DNA of 64,000 bases from Dechloromonas agitata is5 (GTDB lineage Bacteria; Pseudomonadota; Gammaproteobacteria; Burkholderiales; Rhodocyclaceae): positions 3,029,867 to 3,093,866 of the forward strand of contig NZ_KI912532.1 in the NCBI RefSeq assembly GCF_000519045.1, written 5' to 3'. Shown one piece after another: positions 35,572 through 44,653 of this stretch (position 1 is the first letter of the stretch; every line of letters starts with the position of its first letter). A model generated the notes under the pieces. That model had not been told where the DNA came from. It ran no database searches and was given only the letters and a program-made list of their open reading frames with translations. The translations under genes were made by a program, and so were the position numbers.

Positions 35572-35741
35572 CGTTACCTCCAAAATATATACGTTAAATG
35601 AGCCAGAATTTTGAAATCCCTGCGTTTATCGGAATTTTCTCGAGAACCAGAAGCCTCGCCTGCATAGCTAGTGGTTGTAACGAGTTTGCATAGAATCACG
35701 CGACCACGCTTATACGACTGTCGCCTGCCTTTGGCCAGACC

Positions 35742-36860
35742 TCAAGTGCTCCCATAGATCAGATCCGCACTAGATCCCTTCAGCGACGCATAGGTGCCTT
35801 CGTCGTAAAGCAGATGCTCATAGGACCATTTATTTCCCCTGATTAGAGCCTCTGAGCAACCAAACAGGCGGTATAGATCCGCCACCTCCTTATCCGCCAA
35901 AGAATGAGGCGAGCGATCATTGAACGTTACCCAGTCAATGATTTTTTTCGGGACATCCAGCCATTCAAGAGCGATCTGCTTCAGTCCAGACTTCTTCCTA
36001 CGATGAAAAATTGGGAAAAATTCCTGGACACGTACCTCCTCTAAATCTTCATACGCATAGAACCAGCGCAACTGGCTTAAAACGTTCATGGTGTGCGGTG
36101 TAGCCAAGTTGAGCACCAGGGGTTCGAGCAACTCGAGCATGCCGAGAAAGCTTATGCCACCGCCTGCAGGATGGCGAAGCAGGACACATGCTTCGGTTCG
36201 ATACGATGTCGAGCCGTCACTGTTAATGACCGGGCGAGTTGCCATGCGCGAAAACACTGACCGCACCTTGCCATTGGCTTCAAAAATATTGGCGGTCCAG
36301 CCGGCATGGGTGGCATCCGAAAGAATTGGAATCTGCCCCATCGTTTTCCATCTCCCATCGGGATGCAGTACTTCAATATCTGAATGGGGAATGCCGATCG
36401 GAGAATAGTGAGGATTGTCCTGATTTGCCACCATTGCTTGCCAATACATGGTCGCCATACCTTTCAAAAACTCATCTTCACCAGATTTGAAACGCTTTAG
36501 AACAGGATGATCGGCTCTCACCCGATGAAGCACACTCCCTTTCATCATGGAATAAGCGTTGGCCCTCATGGAGTCAAGATCATTCCAGAAAAATAGGCAG
36601 TACACCCTCTCCCCTTCCTTTAAAGTGGGAAGAGTGTCGACTACCTGCCGATGCAACCAGACAGGTTCAGTGCCATCGTGCTCTCTTGCCCGAAGAAATG
36701 GATCACTTCGTCGGTAGCTGATTAGCCTCGAGAGATTCCCGAAGTGATAGAGATATTTACCCTTGGTGTCGGAGGTATCTGAAAGACGATTTTTGATTGA
36801 TGAACATTCAAGGTTGTCATCGCTAAATAAAGGCTGTAATTCCTGAGTTTCAGAAAACAT
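35742..36860 (-). CDS. Unknown protein downstream of CBASS cap3
   Basis: 372 aa, no recognised domain and no membrane helix. Features seen: YLYHFGNLSRLISYRRSDPF, ERVYCLFFWNDLDSMRANAY, a YSPIGIPHSDIEVLHPDGRW segment and HTMNVLSQLRWFYAYEDLEE. The sequence has a balanced soluble composition. It follows cap3 by 54 bp on the same strand, so it may be transcribed with the CBASS operon, but no ribosome site is obvious at its ATG. It is not a known Cap component that I can identify. Confidence 0.6.
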   Translation of the reverse strand: MFSETQELQPLFSDDNLECSSIKNRLSDTSDTKGKYLYHFGNLSRLISYRRSDPFLRAREHDGTEPVWLHRQVVDTLPTLKEGERVYCLFFWNDLDSMRANAYSMMKGSVLHRVRADHPVLKRFKSGEDEFLKGMATMYWQAMVANQDNPHYSPIGIPHSDIEVLHPDGRWKTMGQIPILSDATHAGWTANIFEANGKVRSVFSRMATRPVINSDGSTSYRTEACVLLRHPAGGGISFLGMLELLEPLVLNLATPHTMNVLSQLRWFYAYEDLEEVRVQEFFPIFHRRKKSGLKQIALEWLDVPKKIIDWVTFNDRSPHSLADKEVADLYRLFGCSEALIRGNKWSYEHLLYDEGTYASLKGSSADLIYGST

Positions 36861-36914
36861 ATTGAAGGAATAATGGAATAAAAGATGGTGCGAAGGTGAT
36901 ACAACCAGTTCCGG

Positions 36915-37364
36915 TCACAACCGAACAATTTTGTTATTACAGCCAAGCCCAATCCAAAGGCTCTCAGCCAAACCTACAATTAGGAAAATCATCGGAAATT
37001 GACGAGTGCGATGAATTTTTCCCCACTCAGAAATATCCAATGACGATGGTGATGGATTCACTTCCGGATGGGTATGCCACTCACCGACATAGTCGACCGT
37101 CCCATCGCTTTCCTCCCATTGCTTGCTAGCAATCGCTTGGTGGAATTGATCGTACCGGTCAAAGCGATATCGCATTCGCCTATCCCTTGGCTGAGGCGTA
37201 GTGGCCTGAACAATATGCAAATGTATTCCCCGCCGGTACCCCAAAAAAATCCCTCCGGCCTCCGGAGTACTACTTCCTCGCTGCTGATAATCCAAAACCA
37301 AGTCGATGACAGCTCCTTCAATCAACACTTTCCCATCCGTCTCAAACGGATTAGGCCAGATCAT
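36915..37364 (-). CDS. cap3: CBASS Cap3, JAB/JAMM isopeptidase
   Basis: 149 aa. Removes CD-NTase conjugates made by Cap2. The JAMM zinc site is complete and correctly spaced: Glu35 in EAGGIFLG, then His97-x-His99-Pro followed by Ser107 and Asp110 (HTHPEVNPSPSSLD). Start at 37364, where ATGA overlaps the cap2 stop; the frame opens seven codons earlier inside cap2. Last gene of the capV-dncV-cap2-cap3 order known from type II CBASS. Confidence 0.9.
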   Translation of the reverse strand: MIWPNPFETDGKVLIEGAVIDLVLDYQQRGSSTPEAGGIFLGYRRGIHLHIVQATTPQPRDRRMRYRFDRYDQFHQAIASKQWEESDGTVDYVGEWHTHPEVNPSPSSLDISEWGKIHRTRQFPMIFLIVGLAESLWIGLGCNNKIVRL

Positions 37365-39037
37365 TGCTGAGCGCACGCGGGGCATTCCTTCAGCTTAGAA
37401 ATATCCTGATTTTTTATTCGACGCACATCGGCATTTTCGATACTTCTTGTACGGAACCTAGGGCTTGGATCGCCCTTCAACCAATCGATGACACTATCTA
37501 CTGCTAGCGCGGCGGCTAGCATTGGAGATGAGACCGCATACGGCGTGAATGCCTGGCAGCCAACGGCACCACGCATAGGTTGCTGATTTAGCACCGGAAA
37601 ACGTTCACGTCGGTAATGTTGCTCGTCACTCGTTTTCAAACAGCGAAAACAGCCAGCCCCACTGCGATCCGCCCACAAGGACTGAACACACTCCCCGTTA
37701 CCTTTGATCCAGACATGAAGCAATGGATTTTTGCTCTGATGCTCAATGCGCAACCCGTTAAGTAATTCGCTAACGGTTTCTTCTCCGGTCGCGTCTATCA
37801 GCAAATCGGCGCCAAATAGTTGGGGATGCTCCGTAGCGCTTTTCGGAACAGATTCGATCTTGGCCAGAGGAAACTCACGTAGCAGATAATCTTTCAACGC
37901 ATCAGCCTTGGGTTTGAACAACGAGGGGTAGCCCAATAGATGCCTGCCAAGGTTTTCCGGCTGGAGAGTGTCGGGATCGATTAGTGTCAGCGAACCTCTG
38001 CCGTGTCCCGCCCCGAGCCGGATCAGCGATTGCGCCAAGAAAGAACCAATTGCCCCGCATCCAACCAAAGTAATGCGCTTGTCCCTGAGGTCCGGAAAGC
38101 TGAGATTTCGACTATGTACATAGCTGGGGCTGATATCTGTAATCGACAGTCGCAGTATGGTCCGATTGCCCCCTTTGCCATGGAGGTGCTGTTTGTAAAG
38201 CTTTGGAAAGCGCTTAGCCCCCAAACGCTTTACTTGATCGAGATCGAAACCAAACCCCAGCCAACCGATGGGCGTATCGATCGCGAAAGTTACAAAAGAG
38301 TATTCGAGGTAAGCACTCTCTCGTTCGAGAACACGTTGGATTCCGCCGTACATGGTGCGATCCCACTGCTGCAGCCATGCAAAAAGCTCTTTGACGGTTT
38401 TGGGCATTGTCTCCGGAACCGCCGGGCGCATGGCTGTTTTGAACAACCAGCATTTGCAATTCGTACGCATGGCAGATTGACCGCCCAGTGCCTTTGCAAA
38501 TGCGGCCACTTCGGCAGGATCGCTGGCGATAATGGCCCGACGCGATCCATCAACGTCAAGAAGCGAATAATTCGCAGATACGGAATTTGGCGGAATACTT
38601 CCGATCAGAACGGGCCATGGCCATGGCGTCTGACCGAACTCCCAGTGGACAAGGAACTCATCCTGAATATCTTTCGACCGGTAATCTGGATCACTTGCTA
38701 TCCGATCAAGAACTGCAGTCGCTTGCTGTAGGCATTGAGCTATAGCGGTTGCAGGATCATATCGATCCAGAACGACTGATCCTGGCGCGAAATAGCACAA
38801 TCCCCCCGCCACACTCACATGCGGCATAAGTGGCGGGAGAAAATCAGGGGTATCGAGCAAAAAAATGGCCGGGTAAGACTGGAAATCCCAGTCTTTAATT
38901 ACCAGGCGCACACGCACGGCCCCCTTTTTGCATGGTAAAAGCCCTTCAAACGATCGACGGCCAGCACGATTACCAACGGAAGAAAATCCCCGTGCGGTCA
39001 GTAAACGCAGGGTTTCCCCCAATCGATCGTCACGCAT
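37361..39037 (-). CDS. cap2: CBASS Cap2, E2-E1 ubiquitin-transfer-like fusion
   Basis: 558 aa. The N-terminal E2-like domain has its candidate catalytic Cys81 (VAGGLCYFAPG). The C-terminal ThiF/E1 adenylation domain has the nucleotide loop GCGAIG (326-331), LTLIDPDTLQPENLGRHLLG and zinc-type cysteines (GCFRC and a terminal CPAC). Cap2 conjugates the C-terminus of the CD-NTase to target molecules and primes it for signalling. It starts nine bases after the dncV stop and overlaps cap3 by four. Confidence 0.92.
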   Translation of the reverse strand: MRDDRLGETLRLLTARGFSSVGNRAGRRSFEGLLPCKKGAVRVRLVIKDWDFQSYPAIFLLDTPDFLPPLMPHVSVAGGLCYFAPGSVVLDRYDPATAIAQCLQQATAVLDRIASDPDYRSKDIQDEFLVHWEFGQTPWPWPVLIGSIPPNSVSANYSLLDVDGSRRAIIASDPAEVAAFAKALGGQSAMRTNCKCWLFKTAMRPAVPETMPKTVKELFAWLQQWDRTMYGGIQRVLERESAYLEYSFVTFAIDTPIGWLGFGFDLDQVKRLGAKRFPKLYKQHLHGKGGNRTILRLSITDISPSYVHSRNLSFPDLRDKRITLVGCGAIGSFLAQSLIRLGAGHGRGSLTLIDPDTLQPENLGRHLLGYPSLFKPKADALKDYLLREFPLAKIESVPKSATEHPQLFGADLLIDATGEETVSELLNGLRIEHQSKNPLLHVWIKGNGECVQSLWADRSGAGCFRCLKTSDEQHYRRERFPVLNQQPMRGAVGCQAFTPYAVSSPMLAAALAVDSVIDWLKGDPSPRFRTRSIENADVRRIKNQDISKLKECPACAQQ

Positions 39038-39046
39038 TGGAGAACC

Positions 39047-40225
39047 TCAGCCCGCGCTCGTAGCCGGCACAACTGGCGGAACCACTTGCCTGGCCGGTAC
39101 CGACCGGATTGATTCGGCACCGCTGTCGGCTTCAACCAAATCTGGGCGATTGGGTATCCGTTCCCCCAAATGCGCCTGCACATGAGTGATCGCCTCGCTC
39201 TTTTGATGTACCGCCCGGATTCTTGCCTGCTGCAACGCTTCCGCTAACGCCTCCGCCTTTCGGGAAGCAATTGCCTTCTCTTCTGGCGACAGACGGCTAT
39301 TGAAATCCTCTGAACCACCGTCGATGCCGGGTTCGCGCAACTCCTTCGGGATCGCTGCCGCAAGAATCCGAGCAGCCTTTTCAAGTGCCAGATCATCCCG
39401 ACCTCGTTGAGGCTCAAATGTCTGTGCAACGGCAATCATGATTGATACCGAGGTCGGGCCACCGCCATCACGCCAATGATGATCTCGCCATGCTTTGAGA
39501 TAGCGGCACACGCGCCTCAACTGCTCGGTATGCTCTAGCACCTTGTCCTTAAACCAGCGGGAAACAGCTTCGGGATCTGAGAATTTCCATTCCCCTGAAC
39601 GAGTGGCCATCACGATATCGTCTAGATCTTCCCAAACCTGTTCCGGCATTTCGCTGAAATCGACACTCTCCGACATCCACATGGAATCCATAGCAACAGT
39701 GCCAGAGCGTGCAGAAAGCGCAGCCTTCTCCATTACCTGAACAAACTTATGCTCAGGTGCTGCATACAACGGGATGTCGATGTGCGCCCAGAAGGCGACC
39801 TGGACGCGAATGCAGGTAGCCTTACCGGAGATGAGTTTCCAGCCATTTTTACGGCACAAATCCTCAAGCAGTTGTTCGACCAAGACAAAATACGCCTTTG
39901 CCATCTCATGCGGCGGGCCATTTTCTTCCCAAACATGAACAGGCAGATAGACGCCAAAATCCCAGTCAATCTCTTGGGGAGGCAGAGAGGCCGGCTGCAC
40001 ACAGGTGTTGTATGACCAAGAGCCCTGCGTGCGGAATCGCGGAGATACTGCGGCGTCCATACCCAGGATTGCCGTCGTCGCTTCACGAATTCGGGGCCGC
40101 AAATGATCGCGAATCTCGTTTTTGCAGTCGATCAAAAACTTCTTCTGGCCAGGAGCTGGTTCGATACGATCACTGAAGACGTCTTGCTCGTCGGTGGCGT
40201 AGAACAGCTTGTTGAGTTTGAGCAT
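39047..40225 (-). CDS. dncV: CBASS CD-NTase, DncV-type cyclic dinucleotide synthase
   Basis: 392 aa. Nucleotidyltransferase core with GSWSYNT (Gly68-Ser69) and the metal-binding acids Asp87 and Asp89 in PQEIDWDFGVYLP; the third is Asp150 in WAHIDIPLYA. The PPQE(I/M)DxD(x)GxYLP form is the V. cholerae DncV signature, so 3',3'-cGAMP is the expected product (inference). The protein ends in a flexible tail with a terminal glycine (PATSAG), as needed for Cap2-mediated conjugation. Follows capV by 11 bp. Confidence 0.93.
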   Translation of the reverse strand: MLKLNKLFYATDEQDVFSDRIEPAPGQKKFLIDCKNEIRDHLRPRIREATTAILGMDAAVSPRFRTQGSWSYNTCVQPASLPPQEIDWDFGVYLPVHVWEENGPPHEMAKAYFVLVEQLLEDLCRKNGWKLISGKATCIRVQVAFWAHIDIPLYAAPEHKFVQVMEKAALSARSGTVAMDSMWMSESVDFSEMPEQVWEDLDDIVMATRSGEWKFSDPEAVSRWFKDKVLEHTEQLRRVCRYLKAWRDHHWRDGGGPTSVSIMIAVAQTFEPQRGRDDLALEKAARILAAAIPKELREPGIDGGSEDFNSRLSPEEKAIASRKAEALAEALQQARIRAVHQKSEAITHVQAHLGERIPNRPDLVEADSGAESIRSVPARQVVPPVVPATSAG

Positions 40226-40236
40226 GACAAATCCTT

Positions 40237-41244
40237 TCAGCGGTTAGCGTTGTCGCCGTAGTAAAAAACCGGGTTAGTAGGGGCATGGCTGAGAAATGCC
40301 TGGCACTGTGCGTTGCCGATACATATTTTTGAACGTTCGGAAGCCGATCCAAGCAATACCTCCCGCGCCGCTTGGTCGACCTTGTCCAACGCAACAGAGC
40401 GTGCGCGCTGGTCGGTCAGATCATCATCTACATGTAAATAGCGGTCACCACCCAATTGATGCTTCAGCATGAAGTCGCTTAATGACTCCTGAACAGAGAT
40501 TGAAAGCCCGAACAGCCGCTTCGGCATATTGGCAGGATTGGCACCCCCCCAGTCAAATGTCCCACCTTCCCGATTACGACTGGGATCGACAGTGAATTTT
40601 GAGGACATGGTTCCTACGGACAAGAGGTGAATTTGCTGGCGCTCCTGCTTGAAAAAAGTCTGAGCCTCGTGCACTGCCAGCAATCCAGGAGCATTCGCGT
40701 ACAAACCACCATCGACGTACTGGTTGTTATTGAAGGTATGGCGTGGGAAATAAGCCGGTGCTGCACTTGTAGCCAAGGCGATATCGACCAATCGATAGAG
40801 GTGATCTCGCTTGAAATCGGGGTGATGCGGCGTTTTGAAGATAACTGGCTTGCCTGTCGAATAATTAATGCTGGGAATGATGACAGGATGCTTGCACTGC
40901 CCCAGCACCTTTTCCCCGAACAATTCGTCCCCGGCCAACAAGCCTTGCAGCGAGGCTGCCGAATATGGTGCCCGCCAAATCCCAAGCAAGGAACGCCGGC
41001 GGCGGAAGATATCCTCGCCATGCTCCACAAACAAATCGACGATCTTGCTAGCTGGAATTTCCATGGCAATTGCCAGAGCCAGGATACCTCCGACCGAGGT
41101 ACCCGCGATCAAATCGAACTTGGTAGCAACAGGAGCGCCGATCTCTTCTTCCAGGTCAGCCAGAATTTTGGCGGTGTAAAGACCACGAAAGCCACCTCCA
41201 GAGAGGGCAAGTATCTGGAATTTTTGCAGCGGCGCCTCTTGCAT
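40237..41244 (-). CDS. capV: CBASS effector CapV, patatin-like phospholipase
   Basis: 335 aa. Patatin fold: oxyanion loop SGGGFRG (15-21), nucleophile Ser50 in GTSVGG and catalytic Asp178 in DGG. CapV is switched on by the CD-NTase product and degrades membrane phospholipid, killing the infected cell. Start at 41244 with AAGGAG upstream; the open frame runs 133 codons further but across the regulatory region. First gene of the CBASS operon and divergent from capH. Confidence 0.93.
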   Translation of the reverse strand: MQEAPLQKFQILALSGGGFRGLYTAKILADLEEEIGAPVATKFDLIAGTSVGGILALAIAMEIPASKIVDLFVEHGEDIFRRRRSLLGIWRAPYSAASLQGLLAGDELFGEKVLGQCKHPVIIPSINYSTGKPVIFKTPHHPDFKRDHLYRLVDIALATSAAPAYFPRHTFNNNQYVDGGLYANAPGLLAVHEAQTFFKQERQQIHLLSVGTMSSKFTVDPSRNREGGTFDWGGANPANMPKRLFGLSISVQESLSDFMLKHQLGGDRYLHVDDDLTDQRARSVALDKVDQAAREVLLGSASERSKICIGNAQCQAFLSHAPTNPVFYYGDNANR

Positions 41245-41300
41245 ATTCACTCCTTGAACGGTTCTGACAGGCACAACTATGTTCACCAATGAAGCATTAC

Positions 41301-41326
41301 AAAAAGTTCGGAATAGCGAACTTTTT
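41301..41326 (-). promoter_or_regulatory. Operator-like perfect inverted repeat between capV and capH
   Basis: AAAAAGTTCG (41301-41310) and CGAACTTTTT (41317-41326) flank GAATAG: perfect 10-bp arms. Placed 57 bp upstream of the capV start, it is the best candidate operator for the CapH repressor. Confidence 0.7.
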
Positions 41327-41361
41327 TGCAGTCTTGCAGAAACTTCCGGTCGTGTCAAACT

Positions 41362-41374
41362 AAAAGTTCGGAAT
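41362..41374 (+). promoter_or_regulatory. Second copy of the AAAAGTTCGGAAT operator motif
   Basis: The 13-mer AAAAGTTCGGAAT at 41362-41374 is identical to 41302-41314 within the inverted repeat, exactly 60 bp away. It lies 39 bp before the capH ATG and may serve capH autoregulation. Confidence 0.55.
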
Positions 41375-41412
41375 CGTGGTAAATTTGCAACTGTTAACTG
41401 GAAGGAGACGCA

Positions 41413-41739
41413 ATGATGGGAACCCGTCTCGGCGATAAATTGCGCGAGTTGCGCAAAGAACGGAAACTCACATTGGAAAAGCTGGCTGAACTTGCCGGCC
41501 TGAGCAAAAGCTATTTGTGGGAACTGGAAAATAGAGAGTCGCAGCGCCCGTCCGCCGAAAAGCTGACAGCGCTGGCAGACGTTCTCGGTGTGAGTAGCGC
41601 GTACTTTCTTGAAGAAGACATACGAGCTCCGGAAGAGCGACATCTAGATGAAGCCTTCTTTCGCGGCTACCAGAAGCTAGAACCTGACGCCAAGGAACAG
41701 CTTCGGAAAATTCTCGATACTTTCAAGAAGAACACGTGA
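41413..41739 (+). CDS. capH: CapH-like HTH (XRE) repressor of CBASS
   Basis: 108 aa. N-terminal XRE helix-turn-helix: LGDKLRELRKERKLTLEKLA, ELAGLSKSYLWELENRES, and ALADVLGVSSAYFLEED. A short C-terminal helix region (EAFFRGYQKLEPDAKEQLRK) probably dimerises. CapH represses CBASS until its partner protease CapP cuts it. Divergent from capV across operator-like repeats and overlapping capP by four bases. GGAGA precedes the ATG; a second ATG follows directly, so the start is uncertain by one codon. Confidence 0.87.
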   Translation: MMGTRLGDKLRELRKERKLTLEKLAELAGLSKSYLWELENRESQRPSAEKLTALADVLGVSSAYFLEEDIRAPEERHLDEAFFRGYQKLEPDAKEQLRKILDTFKKNT

Positions 41740-42617
41740 GCGGCGTTGAGACACTGGCGGGGCCGCGAGCTGCGCATCGGCTATCCCATATCATTGAAAC
41801 CGTAAGCGCCGCACACGGCACTGCACGTTTCCCGGTGGATGTCAGTGAACTGGCCCTGGAAAGCGCAACCATCTTTGGCTGGTCGGATCCGATCGCCCAA
41901 ATTGAAGCTGCAGATATCAAGGGGTTCGAAGGGGCCCTCTTTCCTGATGAAGAGAGAACGCGTTGGCTGCTCTTGTACAACAACACGTTGAGCTCTGCCG
42001 GAAGAGTCCGATTTACGCAGGCACACGAACTGGGGCATTACATTATTCACCGTACGGCCCGGGATGCGTTCCAATGCAGTACCGCTGCAGACATGCGGAA
42101 CTGGTCTCTCGATGACCAAAACATTGAATCGGAAGCAGATGAATTTGCATCGTACCTGCTGATGCCGCTTGATGATTTCCGCCAGCAAGTCAATGCCGAT
42201 GTGGATCTCGACACACTGGCCCACTGTGCGGATCGGTATGGAGTATCGCTCACGGCAGCCATTCTCAAGTGGCTATCGTACACGGATCAAAAAGCCGTTT
42301 TTATCGTTTCAACCGATGGCTACATCAATTGGGCACGCTCCAGCACCCCAGCTGCAAAGTCTGGCGCTTACTTCAAAACAAAAGGCAACATCATTCCGCT
42401 GCCGCTCGGATCACTCGCCCTGGACGACACCGTTCGGCACGAACGAGCCGGCGCAAATCTCCCCGCAAAATTGTGGTTTCCGCATGCTCATAAAGATTTG
42501 AGCGTACGAGAGATGAAAATCAGTGCAGACCAATACGGAAACATCTTCACATTGTTGAGCTTACCGTCCTATGCAGAGGTCTGGCCCGACAAAGAATTGA
42601 GGTACACCAAGCCGTAA
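41736..42617 (+). CDS. capP: CapP-like ImmA/IrrE zinc metallopeptidase
   Basis: 293 aa. The zinc motif HELGH gives His97, Glu98 and His101; the ESEADEFASYLLMP segment (from 131) supplies the third ligand and is typical of ImmA/IrrE. Cys114 lies shortly after the motif, in line with the cysteine switch reported for CapP. A C-terminal domain of about 110 residues follows. GTG start in a GTGA overlap with the capH stop. CapP senses DNA damage signals (ssDNA) and cleaves CapH, so this pair should derepress capV-dncV-cap2-cap3 during infection. Confidence 0.87.
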   Translation: MSGVETLAGPRAAHRLSHIIETVSAAHGTARFPVDVSELALESATIFGWSDPIAQIEAADIKGFEGALFPDEERTRWLLLYNNTLSSAGRVRFTQAHELGHYIIHRTARDAFQCSTAADMRNWSLDDQNIESEADEFASYLLMPLDDFRQQVNADVDLDTLAHCADRYGVSLTAAILKWLSYTDQKAVFIVSTDGYINWARSSTPAAKSGAYFKTKGNIIPLPLGSLALDDTVRHERAGANLPAKLWFPHAHKDLSVREMKISADQYGNIFTLLSLPSYAEVWPDKELRYTKP

Positions 42618-43196
42618 AAGCACTGTATCCAACTAGGTACGGTAGCTCAATTGACGGATATCTATCAGCATCAGGTGGCAATCGGCCACTGCTGAAGTAG
42701 GATTGATTCGCTTAATCGGGAGAAAACACAACGGTTAACTGTCGTTTAGCCTTGAGCAGTTTCACGCAGCAGCGTTTTCATCTGTCGCAGGTCGAGTACG
42801 ATCTTGGTGCTCATCTCTGATGCGCTTGGCATCGGCAAACGAATCGATTCCATCGCAAATGCGAGTGATCAAATTAAGCTCAACCCGCCCGCTAGTTGGC
42901 GAATTGGTCCAGTAGTGCCCCTCAAGTCGCAAATCACCCGAGGTCAGGCGGAGGTCGCCGTATCCGGTGGTAATCTTGTTCTCGCCCAAGTGAAGACGCT
43001 GCATTTCAAATACATATTGCAGTTGCGCTCGGGCGCTTCTGGGATCGATGACTAAGGTCTCAAGCGTCGAGTGTGCAGGCTGCATCGGTGTATAAGACTG
43101 GATGGTGAGAAAGAAATAGGTCTGTTTGATCACAAACGCGATCTGTATTGGTTCCATCGGTAATCCCCCCAGAATTAGGGGCGATCAGAAGTAGAG

Positions 43197-44030
43197 CTAC
43201 GCGGCCATGGCCAGCCGCTGTTTTGGCGTGATGCCGCCCAAGGCCATGTTTGGGCGGTCGTGATTGTAGTCGTACATCCACTGGGTGGCGAAGAGCTGGA
43301 CTTCATCGAGGTCTGCCCAGCAATATTGCGATAGCCACTCGTAGCGCACTGTCCGGTTGAAGCGCTCGACGTAGGCGTTCTGCTGGGGCTTGCCCGGCTG
43401 GATGTAATCCATCTTGATCTGCCGCTTTTCTGCCCAGTTTTGCACCAGGCCGCTGATGTTCTCCGGGCCATTGTCACATCGAATGGCGGCTGGTTTCCCC
43501 CGCCATTCGATGATCTGCTCCAGGGCACGGATCACCCTCTCGGCCGGCAGCGAGAAATCGATCTCGATGCCCAGGGCTTCCCGGTTGAAGTCATCGATCA
43601 CATTGAACAACCGGAAACAGCGCCCGTCTTCGAGCTGGTCATGCATGAAATCCATAGACCACACCTGGTTGATGGCAGTCGGCACGGCCAGCGGTTCCGG
43701 TTTCTCCCGCACCAGCCGTTTCCTGGGCTTGATCCGCAGATTCAATTCCAACTCCCGGTAAATCCGATACACCCGCTTGTGATTCCAACCAAAGCCCTTC
43801 ACGTTGCGCAGGTACAGGAAGCACAGCCCAAATCCCCAGTTGCGGTGGTTGTCGGTTAGCCGCATCAGCCAGTCGGCGATTTCCTCATTCTCGGCATTCT
43901 TCTTGGCCGAATACCGATAGCAGGTCTCGCTCACCTGGAAAATGTCGCAGGCCAAGCGGATCGAAATTCGCTTTCCGGCCACCACTTCCTTGGCCATCTC
44001 ACGCCGGCGAGATGGCCGACCTACTTTTTT
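43197..44030 (-). CDS. IS3-family transposase OrfB (DDE integrase), reached by -1 frameshift
   Basis: After slippage on the A6G heptamer the fused product continues [10 protein letters not shown]. The rve integrase core carries the DDE triad: Asp in WSMDFMHD, Asp in IRCDNGPEN and Glu in [10 protein letters not shown]. The OrfB frame itself is open to 44204. The protein ends about 40 bp from the left inverted repeat, as usual for this family. No inactivating change is seen, so it should be functional. Confidence 0.9.
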   Translation of the reverse strand, partial: KKVGRPSRRREMAKEVVAGKRISIRLACDIFQVSETCYRYSAKKNAENEEIADWLMRLTDNHRNWGFGLCFLYLRNVKGFGWNHKRVYRIYRELELNLRIKPRKRLVREKPEPLAVPTAINQVWSMDFMHDQLEDGRCFRLFNVIDDFNREALGIEIDFSLPAERVIRALEQIIEWRGKPAAIRCDNGPENISGLVQNWAEKRQIKMDYIQPGKPQQNAYVERFNRTVRYEWLSQYCWADLDEVQLFATQWMYDYNHDRPNMALGGITPKQRLAMAA

Positions 44031-44284
44031 CCCAGGTACTCCTTCAGAATATCCGCCTTCAGGCGCTCCTCGGCGTACATCTTTTTGAGCCGCGCATTCT
44101 CGGCTTCCAACTCCTTCATCCGGGCCATCATGGACACGTCCAGGCCGCCGTATTTCGCCCGCCATTTGTAGAACGTCGCCGAGCTGATTCCCAACTCCCG
44201 GCACAACTCCGGCACCGATAGCCCACCCTCGACCCGCTTCAACGCCTCGATGATCTGGCTGTCCGAAAACTTCGACTTCTTCAT
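44021..44284 (-). CDS. IS3-family transposase OrfA
   Basis: 87 aa. Helix-turn-helix protein: [40 protein letters not shown] and a leucine-zipper segment ([20 protein letters not shown]). It ends just after a run of six A followed by G on the coding strand (44025-44030), where a -1 shift fuses it to OrfB. Confidence 0.92.
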   Translation of the reverse strand: MKKSKFSDSQIIEALKRVEGGLSVPELCRELGISSATFYKWRAKYGGLDVSMMARMKELEAENARLKKMYAEERLKADILKEYLGKK

Positions 44285-44653
44285 GCAGAACTCTCCCTTT
44301 ACGAGAAAATTCTACCTCTGACCGCCTTTATTGGCCGGGGGGATTACCCATCGGCTTGTCGGTATCCGCCGACTTGAAATCGGTATGCAATTCCCCCCAC
44401 CATAAACCATGCACCATACGCCGACCTAGCAACCACGCAAGCCATGGTCGAGTCCAGCTAAGTTTAGAGAATGCTAGTGCAAGAAGAGGGGGAATGCCGA
44501 TCGCGGTGGAGGCAGTCTGTACGAACACCTTTAGAGGGGCAACCTGCAACTCGCCCCATCGAAAAAACAGAATCCCTATCGCCACCAAAAATGCAGCGCC
44601 AATGGATACCCGAATCAGGCGAACCAAATCTGCGTAGGTCAGACTAACCGGCA

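Larger units (their letters stand above)
43159..44348 (-). mobile_element. IS3-family insertion sequence (IS222/IS1222-like), 1190 bp
   Basis: Terminal inverted repeats: GGTAATCCCCCC at 43159 and its complement ending at 44348, with further matching positions inward (both ends carry GG-GG-C-GTCAGA/ATCAGA-GTAGA). The target duplication is CATC, at 43155-43158 and 44349-44352. Two overlapping ORFs encode an IS3-type OrfAB transposase through a -1 frameshift. The element appears intact and is inserted within the 2TM-beta effector gene. Confidence 0.93.

Noticed and set aside
41244..41643. Upstream extension of the capV frame by 133 codons
   Set aside because: It crosses the operator repeats and the antisense capH start; the AAGGAG-supported ATG at 41244 gives the normal CapV N-terminus.
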